Source: Phycisphaera sp. | GTDB lineage: Bacteria > Planctomycetota > Phycisphaerae > Phycisphaerales > Phycisphaeraceae | DNA length: 48,874 nucleotides | NCBI GenBank assembly: GCA_016125215.1 | Contig: WGMF01000036.1 | Span: 1 to 48,874, forward strand | Direction: 5' to 3' | Shown here: piece after piece, positions 1-8,325 of the stretch | Layout of the letters: every line of letters begins with the position of its first letter | Numbering within the stretch: the first letter of the stretch is position 1 | Program-made: the position numbers and the translations under genes | Notes under the pieces: model-generated | Seen by the model: only the letters and a program-made list of their open reading frames with translations | Database searches by the model: none | What the model was told of the DNA's origin: nothing

Positions 1-2
1 TA

Positions 3-17
3 CATGAGCCTCTCCTG
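3..17 (-). promoter_or_regulatory. Ribosome binding site and start codon of a gene leaving the left edge
   Basis: Read on the minus strand, an AGGAG/GGAGAGG Shine-Dalgarno sequence is followed about six bases later by ATG at 5-3. This looks like the first codon of a gene continuing beyond the left edge. Only one full codon is visible, so nothing can be said about the product. Confidence 0.35.
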
Positions 18-173
18 ACATTGAGGAAAGGCTCCATGATGCGATCGAATTGAAGTCGATGCAGGTCATGATTCGTTGCAGATCGCGCGGTTGATTGAAG
101 TTAGAATGATTCTTGCATCAAACGTTGGGACAGTAGTGATGAATGATGATTGATGATCTCAGAGTGGTCTTCA

Positions 174-199
174 CCGGTCGCAAGCGACCGGGCTAAATG
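174..199 (+). repeat. GC hairpin repeat, copy 1
   Basis: A perfect 8-bp stem (CCGGTCGC / GCGACCGG, two-base loop) is followed by GCTAAATG. The same 26-base unit occurs inverted at 41948-41973 with two differences, so this is a dispersed element. It lies in a 260-base non-coding stretch downstream of the metallo-beta-lactamase-fold gene. That stretch otherwise holds a short TGATGAT duplication (144-157) and the heptamer array at 229-277. Confidence 0.6.
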
Positions 200-228
200 A
201 GTGGCGAAGCCCAACTGACCAATCAACC

Positions 229-277
229 CGTCACCCGTCACCAGTCACTAGTCACTAGTCACCAGTCACCAGTCGAG
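229..277. repeat. Heptamer tandem array, CGTCACC/AGTCAC(C/T) type
   Basis: Seven consecutive 7-bp units can be laid out: CGTCACC twice, AGTCACT twice, AGTCACC twice and a degenerate AGTCGAG. The array overlaps the stop codon and last codons of the minus-strand metallo-beta-lactamase-fold gene, so it may have expanded into the gene end. Confidence 0.7.
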
Positions 278-1264
278 TGTCAACTGTGTTGTGCGATCCG
301 GGTTGACGGATAGCCAGGGGGAGTGTCTGCGTTGTTCGGTCAGGGTGGTTCGGCGGTGGAGATCGGGGTGGTCTGCAAAAAGCCTTCGGATGATGTCGGG
401 GCTGTTGCACTGCGAGCTGCGGTGGAGCAGGGCGATGTGCTGGGGTGTGCGGTTGTCGGAGGCCCGGACCAGAGCGCGGAGGGCGTCGAGGGTTTGTTCG
501 TTGGAGAGGTGGCCGTGCTTGCCCATGATGCGGTCTTTGAGGAAGTCGGGGCGCGAGCTGGTCAGTTGCATGCGTGGGTCGTAGTTGGACTCGATGGCCA
601 GGATGTCGACGGGTCGTGAGGTGAGCGGCGAGGGTTCTTGTGACGGGGCGTCGGTGAGGGGCTGGGGTTGTTTGCCCGCAAAGCAATCGATGAGGCTCTG
701 GGGGACGTGGCCCAGGTCGGTGGCATAGCCAAGGCTGCCTGATGGGGTGTCGATGCGGAAGCCGACGGTGCCCTTGTCGTCGTGCGGGAGTGTGACGGTG
801 GTGACGTGGAAATCGGGTGTGGGATCGAAGGGGAGTGAATCGATGGTGCGGACGAGGCCCTCGTCGTGGAGCTGGGATTGACCGGGCACGCGGGCCAGGT
901 GGCGCAGGTGCCAGCGGTGGATGAACAGGGGCACGCGCCAGAGGCGGAGTTGGCGGACCTGGTGCGGGTGGAAGTGGTCGCGGTCGAGGTGGGTGACGAG
1001 CAGGCCGAGGATGAACGAGGGATCGACGCCGGCTTGGGTGAGGAGTTTGTTTGTCCGCCGTGGGCTGAACCCCGCATCGATGAGCAGGGCTTTTTGACCC
1101 CGTCGCACGACCGAGCAATTGCCGCCCGATCCGCTGCCCAGTACGCACAGGGACAGTCTGTCCGATGGGACGAGACGCTTGGAGCGAGGGGCGCGCGTCA
1201 TCGACCGGCCCGCCGCGGCTGGGCTGTCGAAAAGCATCATCTGGGGTGCGGGTTCCAGAGACAT
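266..1264 (-). CDS. MBL-fold metallohydrolase, WalJ/YycJ-like
   Basis: A 332-residue protein of the metallo-beta-lactamase superfamily, probably a cytoplasmic hydrolase or nuclease-like enzyme related to the WalJ/YycJ group. The ordered metal motifs are visible: a LGSGSGGN strand-loop near residue 44, THLDRDH as the HxHxDH-type motif (the first His is replaced by Thr-His spacing usual in this group), LPHDDKGTVGF with the next His, YATDLGH with the bridging Asp, and a C-terminal LLHRSSQCNSP segment matching the family's last His motif. A GAGG sequence about six bases upstream supports the ATG at 1264. It is divergent from gap. The substrate cannot be told from sequence. The fold assignment is firm; the subgroup is an inference. 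Confidence 0.85.
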   Translation of the reverse strand: MSLEPAPQMMLFDSPAAAGRSMTRAPRSKRLVPSDRLSLCVLGSGSGGNCSVVRRGQKALLIDAGFSPRRTNKLLTQAGVDPSFILGLLVTHLDRDHFHPHQVRQLRLWRVPLFIHRWHLRHLARVPGQSQLHDEGLVRTIDSLPFDPTPDFHVTTVTLPHDDKGTVGFRIDTPSGSLGYATDLGHVPQSLIDCFAGKQPQPLTDAPSQEPSPLTSRPVDILAIESNYDPRMQLTSSRPDFLKDRIMGKHGHLSNEQTLDALRALVRASDNRTPQHIALLHRSSQCNSPDIIRRLFADHPDLHRRTTLTEQRRHSPWLSVNPDRTTQLTLDW

Positions 1265-1342
1265 CCGTGCCTCGATCGTCGTGGGTCCACGCGATCATGC
1301 TCGGTTGATCGCGCACCGGCGTCAAGCGGGGTAGCGCTCGAT

Positions 1343-1370
1343 TTGACTTCTCGTGCCAAAGTCCTACCGT
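1343..1370 (+). promoter_or_regulatory. Possible sigma-70-type promoter of gap
   Basis: TTGACT (1343-1348) and TACCGT (1365-1370) are separated by 16 bases in the 204-base divergent gap before the gap gene. The leader would be about 90 bases. The -10 match is weak, so this is tentative. Confidence 0.35.
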
Positions 1371-1465
1371 ATCGGATCGGCTTGTCCGCAGTTGATCGGG
1401 GTGAACCGTCGGCGGACGGGCGTCACAACACACCGCGTTTTGCACCGCGTTTTTATGGAGTATGA

Positions 1466-2494
<1,029 letters not shown>

Positions 2495-2527
2495 CGCCCC
2501 GATCCCGACGCGCAACAACGCTCCGTC

Positions 2528-2551
2528 AAGACCCACACCGTGGGTCTTTTT
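2528..2551 (+). terminator. Intrinsic terminator of gap
   Basis: A perfect 9-bp stem (AAGACCCAC / GTGGGTCTT) with a three-base loop runs into a short T tract at 2547-2551, 33 bases after the gap stop codon. The rest of the 386-base gap to the next gene is AT-richer, with no gene seen. Confidence 0.85.
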
Positions 2552-2711
2552 ATTGCGCACTCCACCGTGTGGCATAGGGGTTCAGCCATACCGCCCAGAC
2601 CTCCGCAATTACCAAAACTATTTAAATTCACAACTAGCCATGCCAAGGTCAAAAATTCATGAAATATTTACAAGAATGACCCGCAACGCCACTAGGCAAG
2701 TCAAAAAACGG

Positions 2712-2720
2712 TGATATACT
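2712..2720 (+). promoter_or_regulatory. Possible extended -10 promoter before the PEP-CTERM gene
   Basis: TGATATACT (extended TGn plus TATACT, 2712-2720) lies in an AT-rich stretch about 160 bases before the PEP-CTERM start. No convincing -35 hexamer is seen. A small hairpin, CGGGA/TCCCG near 2780-2797, would lie in the leader. Confidence 0.35.
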
Positions 2721-2880
2721 CCCCGAAAGATCAAGCCACTGTTTAGTTTTTGTAAAACAGAGACCCATGTCTTGTGGATCGGGAGATGAGATTCCCGCCC
2801 GCATTGTTTTCAAGCGAACCCGAAAATGGGCTGCGAGCAGTCCAACGCATCGCAAAGGCACATCCCTGGGAGAATAGCAC

Positions 2881-4599
2881 ATGACGTTGATCAGCAAGAC
2901 CTCCGGTACGCGCAACAGCCTGAAAAAATCCTCACTTGGGCTTTTGCTGGCCACGGGTCTGATTGTTTCCGTCGCCTCCCAGGCTCACGCCACACTGACC
3001 TACACCCCGACCGGGTCGTTTGTCACCTACAGCCAGTTCGTGCTTGAGCCGACGCTGACCATCAAGACCCCCACCAACGCACCGAGCACACCGGGCTACC
3101 CGGGTTTCGGGATCAACGCCACCAACTCCGTGGCCCTGAGCGGCGGCACGGTCAGCAGCACCGCCAAGGCCGGCGTCGGGTACACCACAAGCTCCAACGC
3201 GGCCGGGATTGTTTTCCAGCCCGGCACGCTCATCACACAGTCCGACCCCGGCAGCGCCTCGGACGCCAACAGCCTCATGCAGATCAGCTTCGCGGTGAAC
3301 TGGACGGTGAGCGACGCCGCATTCGGTTCGCCGATCTTCACCAACTTCAACCTGCCCGTTCAGGCCAACGTGGGCGTGGGGGGTTTTGCGACCGCGCAGG
3401 TCAAGAACATGACCTGGGAAAAAGTCGGCTCCGCAACACCGCTTGCTCAATTCGGCTCGGACTTCGGTTCATCGGGCGCCACGCTCACATTCACCAACCC
3501 CACCGGTGGCAGCCAGGTCCAGCTCGGCACGATCAACTACACGGGCGTCGTCCTGCCGCCCTCCTCGCCTCTGCAGGTCGGGGACACACTCCGTCTCACC
3601 GGCGTGATTAACTTCCGAGCGGAGAACACCAACAGCCCCACCTCCATCGGCGTCGCCTCCACACAGACCGCCTTCCACGTCAACACCTTCGATACGGACG
3701 GTTCGCTCGGCTCATCGCCTTCAACGTCCTACGACGCCAGCTCACGCCGCGGCACGGACAACGGTCAGTACATCAACAACAACGAGGTCCCCTTCGTCCT
3801 CGGCCAGGGCGTGAACTACGCCAACAAGTCCACCGACCTGGCCCCCGTCTTCAACGGCAACAGCCAGATCAACACCAAGGAAGTCAGCGACTTTGCCCAC
3901 GACTTCTCGCTGAGTTTTTACTTCAAAACCCCCGAATACAACAACGAGGGCAGCGAGACGCTCCTGAACCTGGTTTCCGAAACCGGCGACGAGTACATGA
4001 ACATCCGGCTCAGCAGCGGCGGCTACATCGACGCACAGTTCAGCAAAGGCTCCAGTGAGGCGTACAGATTCCTCAGTTCCTACGACATCGGCGGCTTCGA
4101 CGACGACATGTGGCACCACATCCTGGCCACCGGTGTGCGTGATGAAGACCTGGGCACCACCGAGCTCAAGCTCTGGGTCGATGGGCAACTCGTCGACGAG
4201 AACGTTCTCGATGCCCTGTTCGGCGGGGACGGCCAGTTCCAACTCACCCTCGGTGCCGAGGCCTATGTCTACCCGGACGTGATCGACCTCACCGAGGGCG
4301 CCTCTGGTTTACAAGCCGCCGCGGGCCAGACCAACTACATCACCGACTTCTACAGCCACCTCACCGGCCAGATCGACGAGGTCATGATCTACGACTACGC
4401 ACTCGACCCCGACTTCGAGGCCCCCGTCCAGCACACGCTCATCATGCTCGACGGATACGACCCCAACAACCAGCAGGAACCCGGGCAGTCGGCTGTGGCC
4501 GGCGACTCGGTCGTCCCCGAACCCGTCACCGCGTCTCTGGCCTTGTTGGGGTCCACCGCGCTGTTCGGGTATGCTCTGGGTCGCCGAAGGCGGGCATGA
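2881..4599 (+). CDS. PEP-CTERM protein with LamG-like domain
   Basis: A predicted exported, surface-sorted protein of 572 residues. A signal peptide covers residues 1-37 (basic start, then LGLLLATGLIVSVAS, cleavage after AHA). An N-terminal beta-rich region (about 38-310) has no family I recognise. A concanavalin/LamG-like region (about 320-505) contains FSLSFYFKT, MWHHILATG, LKLWVDGQL and GQIDEVMIYDYAL, the usual landmarks of that fold. The C-terminus has the sorting signal VPEPVTASL, a hydrophobic helix and RRRR. In this class an exosortase cleaves the PEP signal; no exosortase gene lies in this window. LamG domains usually bind carbohydrate or protein. The gene stands alone between gap and the outer-membrane barrel gene. 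Confidence 0.88.
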   Translation: MTLISKTSGTRNSLKKSSLGLLLATGLIVSVASQAHATLTYTPTGSFVTYSQFVLEPTLTIKTPTNAPSTPGYPGFGINATNSVALSGGTVSSTAKAGVGYTTSSNAAGIVFQPGTLITQSDPGSASDANSLMQISFAVNWTVSDAAFGSPIFTNFNLPVQANVGVGGFATAQVKNMTWEKVGSATPLAQFGSDFGSSGATLTFTNPTGGSQVQLGTINYTGVVLPPSSPLQVGDTLRLTGVINFRAENTNSPTSIGVASTQTAFHVNTFDTDGSLGSSPSTSYDASSRRGTDNGQYINNNEVPFVLGQGVNYANKSTDLAPVFNGNSQINTKEVSDFAHDFSLSFYFKTPEYNNEGSETLLNLVSETGDEYMNIRLSSGGYIDAQFSKGSSEAYRFLSSYDIGGFDDDMWHHILATGVRDEDLGTTELKLWVDGQLVDENVLDALFGGDGQFQLTLGAEAYVYPDVIDLTEGASGLQAAAGQTNYITDFYSHLTGQIDEVMIYDYALDPDFEAPVQHTLIMLDGYDPNNQQEPGQSAVAGDSVVPEPVTASLALLGSTALFGYALGRRRRA

Positions 4600-4700
4600 G
4601 GATGGACAGTCGGCTCGGCACCGTGTTGCCCGGTCGACCTCTTCCGCCCAGGCGTGTGGATCAGGCCCACCCCCATCGCACGTGACCGCGGAAGAATTCT

Positions 4701-6221
4701 ATGACGCCCATCAATCGGACGCCCCCGCTCGGACAACCCATCTTCTCACCCATCGCCCTGACGGTCGCGCTCTGTATCGTGGCGGGGCCATGCCTCTCGC
4801 AAGCCTCCGCTCAGGACAGCACCCAACGATTCGACCGCACACTCGAACAGATTAAACGCGAACGCGAGCTCCGCGCCGAAGCCGGCGTCCCGACCACGCA
4901 ACGCGCCCTGATCGACATCGGCGGCTACACCGGGTTCAGCATCTTCTCATTTGATGACTCGTCCGGGGGCAACCACACCCTCAGGCAGTGGGACATCAAC
5001 CTCTACACCACCGTCAACATCGACAACGCCCACCAGCTCTACGTCCGCGGCAGGTTCAAGTACGAAGACTGGAACGCCGGCGACGATTCCACCGGCGACG
5101 GCGACGGGTGGCAGGCCACGCTCGAACGCGGCGTCTACCGCTTCGACCTCACCCGCGCCCTGCAGGCCTACGGCCAAGAGCCCCCGGACTTCAACGTCAT
5201 CCTCTCGGGCGGCAGGCAACTCATCCACTGGGCCAACGGCCTGACGCTCAGCCAGGACATCGACGGTGCCGACATCACCCTCACCACACGCCAGGTCGAC
5301 CTCGAAATCCTCGCAGGCGTCACAAGGGAAGACACCGTCGATTTCGACAGCTCACGCCCCGACTTTGAGGACCACACCAAACGCGGGTTCTACGGCGGGA
5401 TGGTCCGGTACAGACCCGTGCCCGAACACCAGTTGTTTATCTACGGCCTCGTCCAGCAGGACAACAACAACCACGACTTCGACCCCGACCCCCTTGCCGC
5501 AGCGCGCGCCGCCGACCCGATGCACGTCTACCCCACTCTCCCCACAACCTTTGAATACCAGTCGTGGTACCTCGGTGTCGGGGCCAACGGCAACGTCGGC
5601 GACCACGTGCTCTACGGCGTCGAAGCCGTCTACGAGGGCGGCACCGGTCTGTCCAACAGCTTCGACGCGACCATCAGCTCCATTACGCAGACCCAGGAAT
5701 CCATCTCCGCCTTTGCCGCAAGCATCACGCTCGACTACCTCTTCCTCGACGCCAACCGCACGCGCGTCTCCGGCCAACTGCTCATCGCCACAGGCGACGA
5801 CGACCGCGCCCTCTCCACTTCCGACACCTTCGGCGGCAACACCCCCGGCACCGACGACACCGCCTTCAACGGCTTTGGCCTGGTCAACACCGGGTTGGCG
5901 TTTAGCGCGCCCGTCTCCAACCTCATCATGGTTCAGTCCTCTGTTTCGACATTCCCCCTCCCCTCGTCGTCCGCATTCAAACGCGTGCAGGTCGGGGCTT
6001 CGCTCTTTGGGTTCTTCAAGTTCGACAGCGGCGCCCCCATCGACGAACCGACCGGCCACAGCAGCTACCTCGGCACCGAGTTCGACGTCTTCCTCAACTG
6101 GCAACTGCTCAGCGACATCGCTTTCACCACGCGCTACGGCGTCTTCTTCCCCGGCGCGTCGATCTCCGGCGACCGCGACGCTCGCCACTTCATCTACACC
6201 GCACTCACCCTCGCCTTCTGA
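4701..6221 (+). CDS. Outer-membrane beta-barrel protein, alginate-export-like
   Basis: A 506-residue exported protein. A signal peptide is clear (residues 1-38, ending ASAQ). A short charged helix (TLEQIKRERELRAEAG) follows, then a long run of alternating polar/aromatic beta strands ending in ALTLAF with a terminal Phe, as in outer-membrane barrels. The pattern of strands such as LYVRGRFKYEDWN, LSGGRQLIHWANGLTLSQDIDGADIT and LFIYGLVQQDNNNH resembles the alginate-export/porin-like family, so it may form a channel for large anionic solutes; that role is inferred. GGAAGA before the ATG supports the start. A lipoprotein gene follows after 59 bases and probably shares its transcript. Confidence 0.75.
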   Translation: MTPINRTPPLGQPIFSPIALTVALCIVAGPCLSQASAQDSTQRFDRTLEQIKRERELRAEAGVPTTQRALIDIGGYTGFSIFSFDDSSGGNHTLRQWDINLYTTVNIDNAHQLYVRGRFKYEDWNAGDDSTGDGDGWQATLERGVYRFDLTRALQAYGQEPPDFNVILSGGRQLIHWANGLTLSQDIDGADITLTTRQVDLEILAGVTREDTVDFDSSRPDFEDHTKRGFYGGMVRYRPVPEHQLFIYGLVQQDNNNHDFDPDPLAAARAADPMHVYPTLPTTFEYQSWYLGVGANGNVGDHVLYGVEAVYEGGTGLSNSFDATISSITQTQESISAFAASITLDYLFLDANRTRVSGQLLIATGDDDRALSTSDTFGGNTPGTDDTAFNGFGLVNTGLAFSAPVSNLIMVQSSVSTFPLPSSSAFKRVQVGASLFGFFKFDSGAPIDEPTGHSSYLGTEFDVFLNWQLLSDIAFTTRYGVFFPGASISGDRDARHFIYTALTLAF

Positions 6222-6249
6222 ACCCCCCGCAAGTCAACATTCGGACCCC

Positions 6250-6281
6250 CCCGGAAGCTCAAACACCCGGAAGCTCAAACA
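6250..6281 (+). repeat. 16-bp tandem duplication carrying the ribosome binding site
   Basis: CCCGGAAGCTCAAACA occurs twice back to back, the second copy ending on the first base of the lipoprotein start codon. Each copy carries GGAAG; only the second is correctly spaced (seven bases) from the ATG. Confidence 0.6.
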
Positions 6282-6832
6282 TGACACGCACACACGCTTG
6301 TGGCCTGATCGCACTCACTCTCATCGCCCCGCTCACGGGCTGCACCACCGCGAAGGTCGCCGAACCCCTGACCCTCACCCTCGCCGGGAACGACACCGAT
6401 TCCCAGATGGCCTTCTGGCACGACCTCAATGCCCGACCCATCGTCTGCAACGACGAGGCCTTCCACGCCCTGCTGCTTCTGGCCGATGGCCAGGACGACT
6501 CGGCCGATTTCACCGCACGCACCGCGACCCTGATGCAAAAGAACCTGCTTGAAAAAACCTTCCGGGGGCAGGCCGACGACGCTGTCACACGCGGGACCGT
6601 GGCCCACATCGCCGCCAACATCCTGAGCATCAAAGGCGGGCTGATGATGCGCCTCACCCGGGGCACACCGCGCTATGCTTTACGGGAGATGGTCTTCCTC
6701 AACATCTTCCCCCCCAGCAGCGAGCAGCAGACACTCACCGGCGACCAGTTCGTGAGCATCATCGGCAGGCTGCAGGACTACCAGCAACTCAGCGCCATCA
6801 TGGACAAACAACCCCTGACCGCCGCGAAGTAA
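6281..6832 (+). CDS. Putative lipoprotein of unknown function
   Basis: A 183-residue protein with a lipoprotein signal peptide: hydrophobic LIALTLIAPLTGC with the lipobox LTGC and the lipidated Cys at residue 21. The mature part looks mostly helical, with no motif I recognise. Segments such as MAFWHDLNARPIVCNDEAFHALLLLADG and RGTPRYALREMVFLNIFP suggest a conserved globular domain. It lies between the barrel gene and a FecR-domain gene on the same strand, which suggests an envelope role linked to both. The start is supported by the duplicated GGAAG site. Function unknown. Confidence 0.72.
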   Translation: MTRTHACGLIALTLIAPLTGCTTAKVAEPLTLTLAGNDTDSQMAFWHDLNARPIVCNDEAFHALLLLADGQDDSADFTARTATLMQKNLLEKTFRGQADDAVTRGTVAHIAANILSIKGGLMMRLTRGTPRYALREMVFLNIFPPSSEQQTLTGDQFVSIIGRLQDYQQLSAIMDKQPLTAAK

Positions 6833-6845
6833 CCGCCATCGATGT

Positions 6846-6917
6846 GTGCCACTGTCGGCTTGCCCGACAGTGTTACACGCGATGAGCCTGCACTGGCGGA
6901 CAGGCCGCCAGTGGCAC
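6846..6917. repeat. Double-hairpin REP-like repeat, copy A
   Basis: Two 27-base arms in inverted orientation flank an 18-base spacer. Each arm is itself a hairpin: here CACTGTCGG…CCGACAGTG and CACTGGCGG…CCGCCAGTG, each flanked by GTGC/GCAC. The paired changes in the first stem (T with A) keep base pairing. It lies between the lipoprotein and FecR genes. Confidence 0.85.
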
Positions 6918-6961
6918 CCCCAAATGCCCGATCGCACAACCGTCCATCACGGAGCCACGCC

Positions 6962-8233
6962 ATGACAAAGAAAACTCATCGCATCGTCCTGGGAACGGTC
7001 TTCGCTCTCCTGGCCGCCCTGACCTCGGCGGCGCTCAACCCCGTCATGGCGCAGGACGCCCCCGCGCCCGAAGCGCCGGCCGTCGCGCCCGATGATGCCG
7101 ACCGCGCCCCGGTTACGGATGAACAAGCGGGCCAGGCCCCCGCAAGCGACACAGAGGTGTTGCCTGTGATCGTCGCGGAGGTCAAGGGCATGGTCCAGGT
7201 GCGTGAGAACCCCGACCAGCCGTGGCTGGACGCCAAGGCCGAGATGCGTGTCACACAGGGGGCCGAGTTCCGCACGGGGCTGCGCAGCTCGGTGCTGCTC
7301 GTCATCCCGCCCGACCAGACCGTCACGCTCGACCGCCTCGGGACGATCACCGTGCTCCAGGCCATCAAGGACAACGGCACGCAGACCATCCGCACCGACC
7401 TGGGCATGAAATACGGCCGAACGCATTACCAGATCAAGGAAGCGCAGGAGCTTCACGACTCGACGATCCGCACCGCCAGCGCGACGCTTGCGATCCGCGG
7501 CAGCGACGTGCTCGTGACCGACAACGCGCTGGGCTTTGAGGTCAGTGCCGAGAGTGAAAAGGGCGTGCTCGCAAGGCTCAAGGATTTACAGACCAGCGCC
7601 CTGATCGGCAAGAGCCAGATGGTCACGATCACGGGCGAGCAGGCCAGCGCCGCGGGCTACGGCAAGACCAACGCCTACGTCAACCCGCAGGGTGCCGGGG
7701 CGGTGCTCACGCTCACCGAAGACATGCTCAACGCCTCGCTCCCGGGTGTCGGCGGCGATGCGTTCCGTGGCGTGAAAGCGTTGCAGGCCCAGTTTGAAGA
7801 GCTCGGCGGCACCGGCGTCGGCGTGCCCCAGTTGGATGGGCCATTCACGATCGTGGTGTCATGGAACGCGGTGGACCTGATGTCCCTGACCGACCTGGAC
7901 CTCACCGTCATGGTGCCGGGCCTCGGGACGATCTCGGCCGCCAACCCGACGCTCGGCTCCCAGCCGACCCTCTACACCCACTCGGGGGACTACCAGAACT
8001 CGGTGGGCGGCGTCGAGTATGTCCAGGCACCGATTACGTTCGTCCAGGGCACACACACCGTCAACATTGCCAACAACGGCTCGGTGAACTCCCAGGTCTA
8101 CGTCAATGTCTTCCAGGGCCCGCTCTCCACGGAGATTTTCAGCGCGGGCAATTCTCCCAACCCGAATGTCTACCTCGCACCGGGCCAGACGATCCAATAC
8201 CAGGTCACCCCGCAGACCCTGCAGAACAATTGA
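6962..8233 (+). CDS. FecR-domain protein, secreted
   Basis: A 423-residue exported protein. A signal peptide (residues 1-31, ending PVMAQ) is followed by a Pro/Ala-rich linker and a FecR domain (about 65-190) with VKGMVQVRENPDQPW, GAEFRTGLRSSVLLVIP, and the terminal IRTASATLAIRGSDVLV that typifies this domain. The C-terminal third is beta-rich and unassigned. FecR domains are classically periplasmic regulators of iron uptake, but freestanding secreted forms are common and of unknown role. The ATG at 6962 is preceded by ACGGAG and begins the signal peptide; an upstream in-frame start would read through the repeat and is not used. It is convergent with a CHASE2 cyclase, a domain often found near FecR. 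Confidence 0.82.
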   Translation: MTKKTHRIVLGTVFALLAALTSAALNPVMAQDAPAPEAPAVAPDDADRAPVTDEQAGQAPASDTEVLPVIVAEVKGMVQVRENPDQPWLDAKAEMRVTQGAEFRTGLRSSVLLVIPPDQTVTLDRLGTITVLQAIKDNGTQTIRTDLGMKYGRTHYQIKEAQELHDSTIRTASATLAIRGSDVLVTDNALGFEVSAESEKGVLARLKDLQTSALIGKSQMVTITGEQASAAGYGKTNAYVNPQGAGAVLTLTEDMLNASLPGVGGDAFRGVKALQAQFEELGGTGVGVPQLDGPFTIVVSWNAVDLMSLTDLDLTVMVPGLGTISAANPTLGSQPTLYTHSGDYQNSVGGVEYVQAPITFVQGTHTVNIANNGSVNSQVYVNVFQGPLSTEIFSAGNSPNPNVYLAPGQTIQYQVTPQTLQNN

Positions 8234-8271
8234 TGCTGGTTGGGTGCCGCACCGCGTGACAAGAGCGGGTG

Positions 8272-8304
8272 CCACACGGCGTGGCCGCGAAGGCCGCCGT
8301 GTGG
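8272..8304. terminator. Hairpin between convergent FecR and cyclase genes
   Basis: A stem of CCACACGGC with GCCGTGTGG, plus an inner GGCC pair, lies between two convergent gene ends. It has no T tract. It could act on both transcripts or be another intergenic hairpin repeat. Confidence 0.4.
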
Positions 8305-8325
8305 GTGCTGGAGCATCATGCCCCC

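Noticed and set aside
229-277. CRISPR array
   Set aside because: The units are 7 bases with no spacers, and no cas genes are present.
2571-2590. Possible sigma-54 promoter (TGGCAT…TTCAGC) before the first PEP-CTERM gene
   Set aside because: The GG to GC spacing is 12 instead of the required 10 bases.
2755-2880. Possible c-di-GMP riboswitch in the leader of the first PEP-CTERM gene
   Set aside because: A few GEMM-like words (CGCAAAG) occur but the conserved stems and order are not present.
6842-6961. Upstream start for the FecR protein
   Set aside because: It would translate the repeat and bury the signal peptide; the ATG at 6962 has a ribosome binding site and begins the signal peptide.
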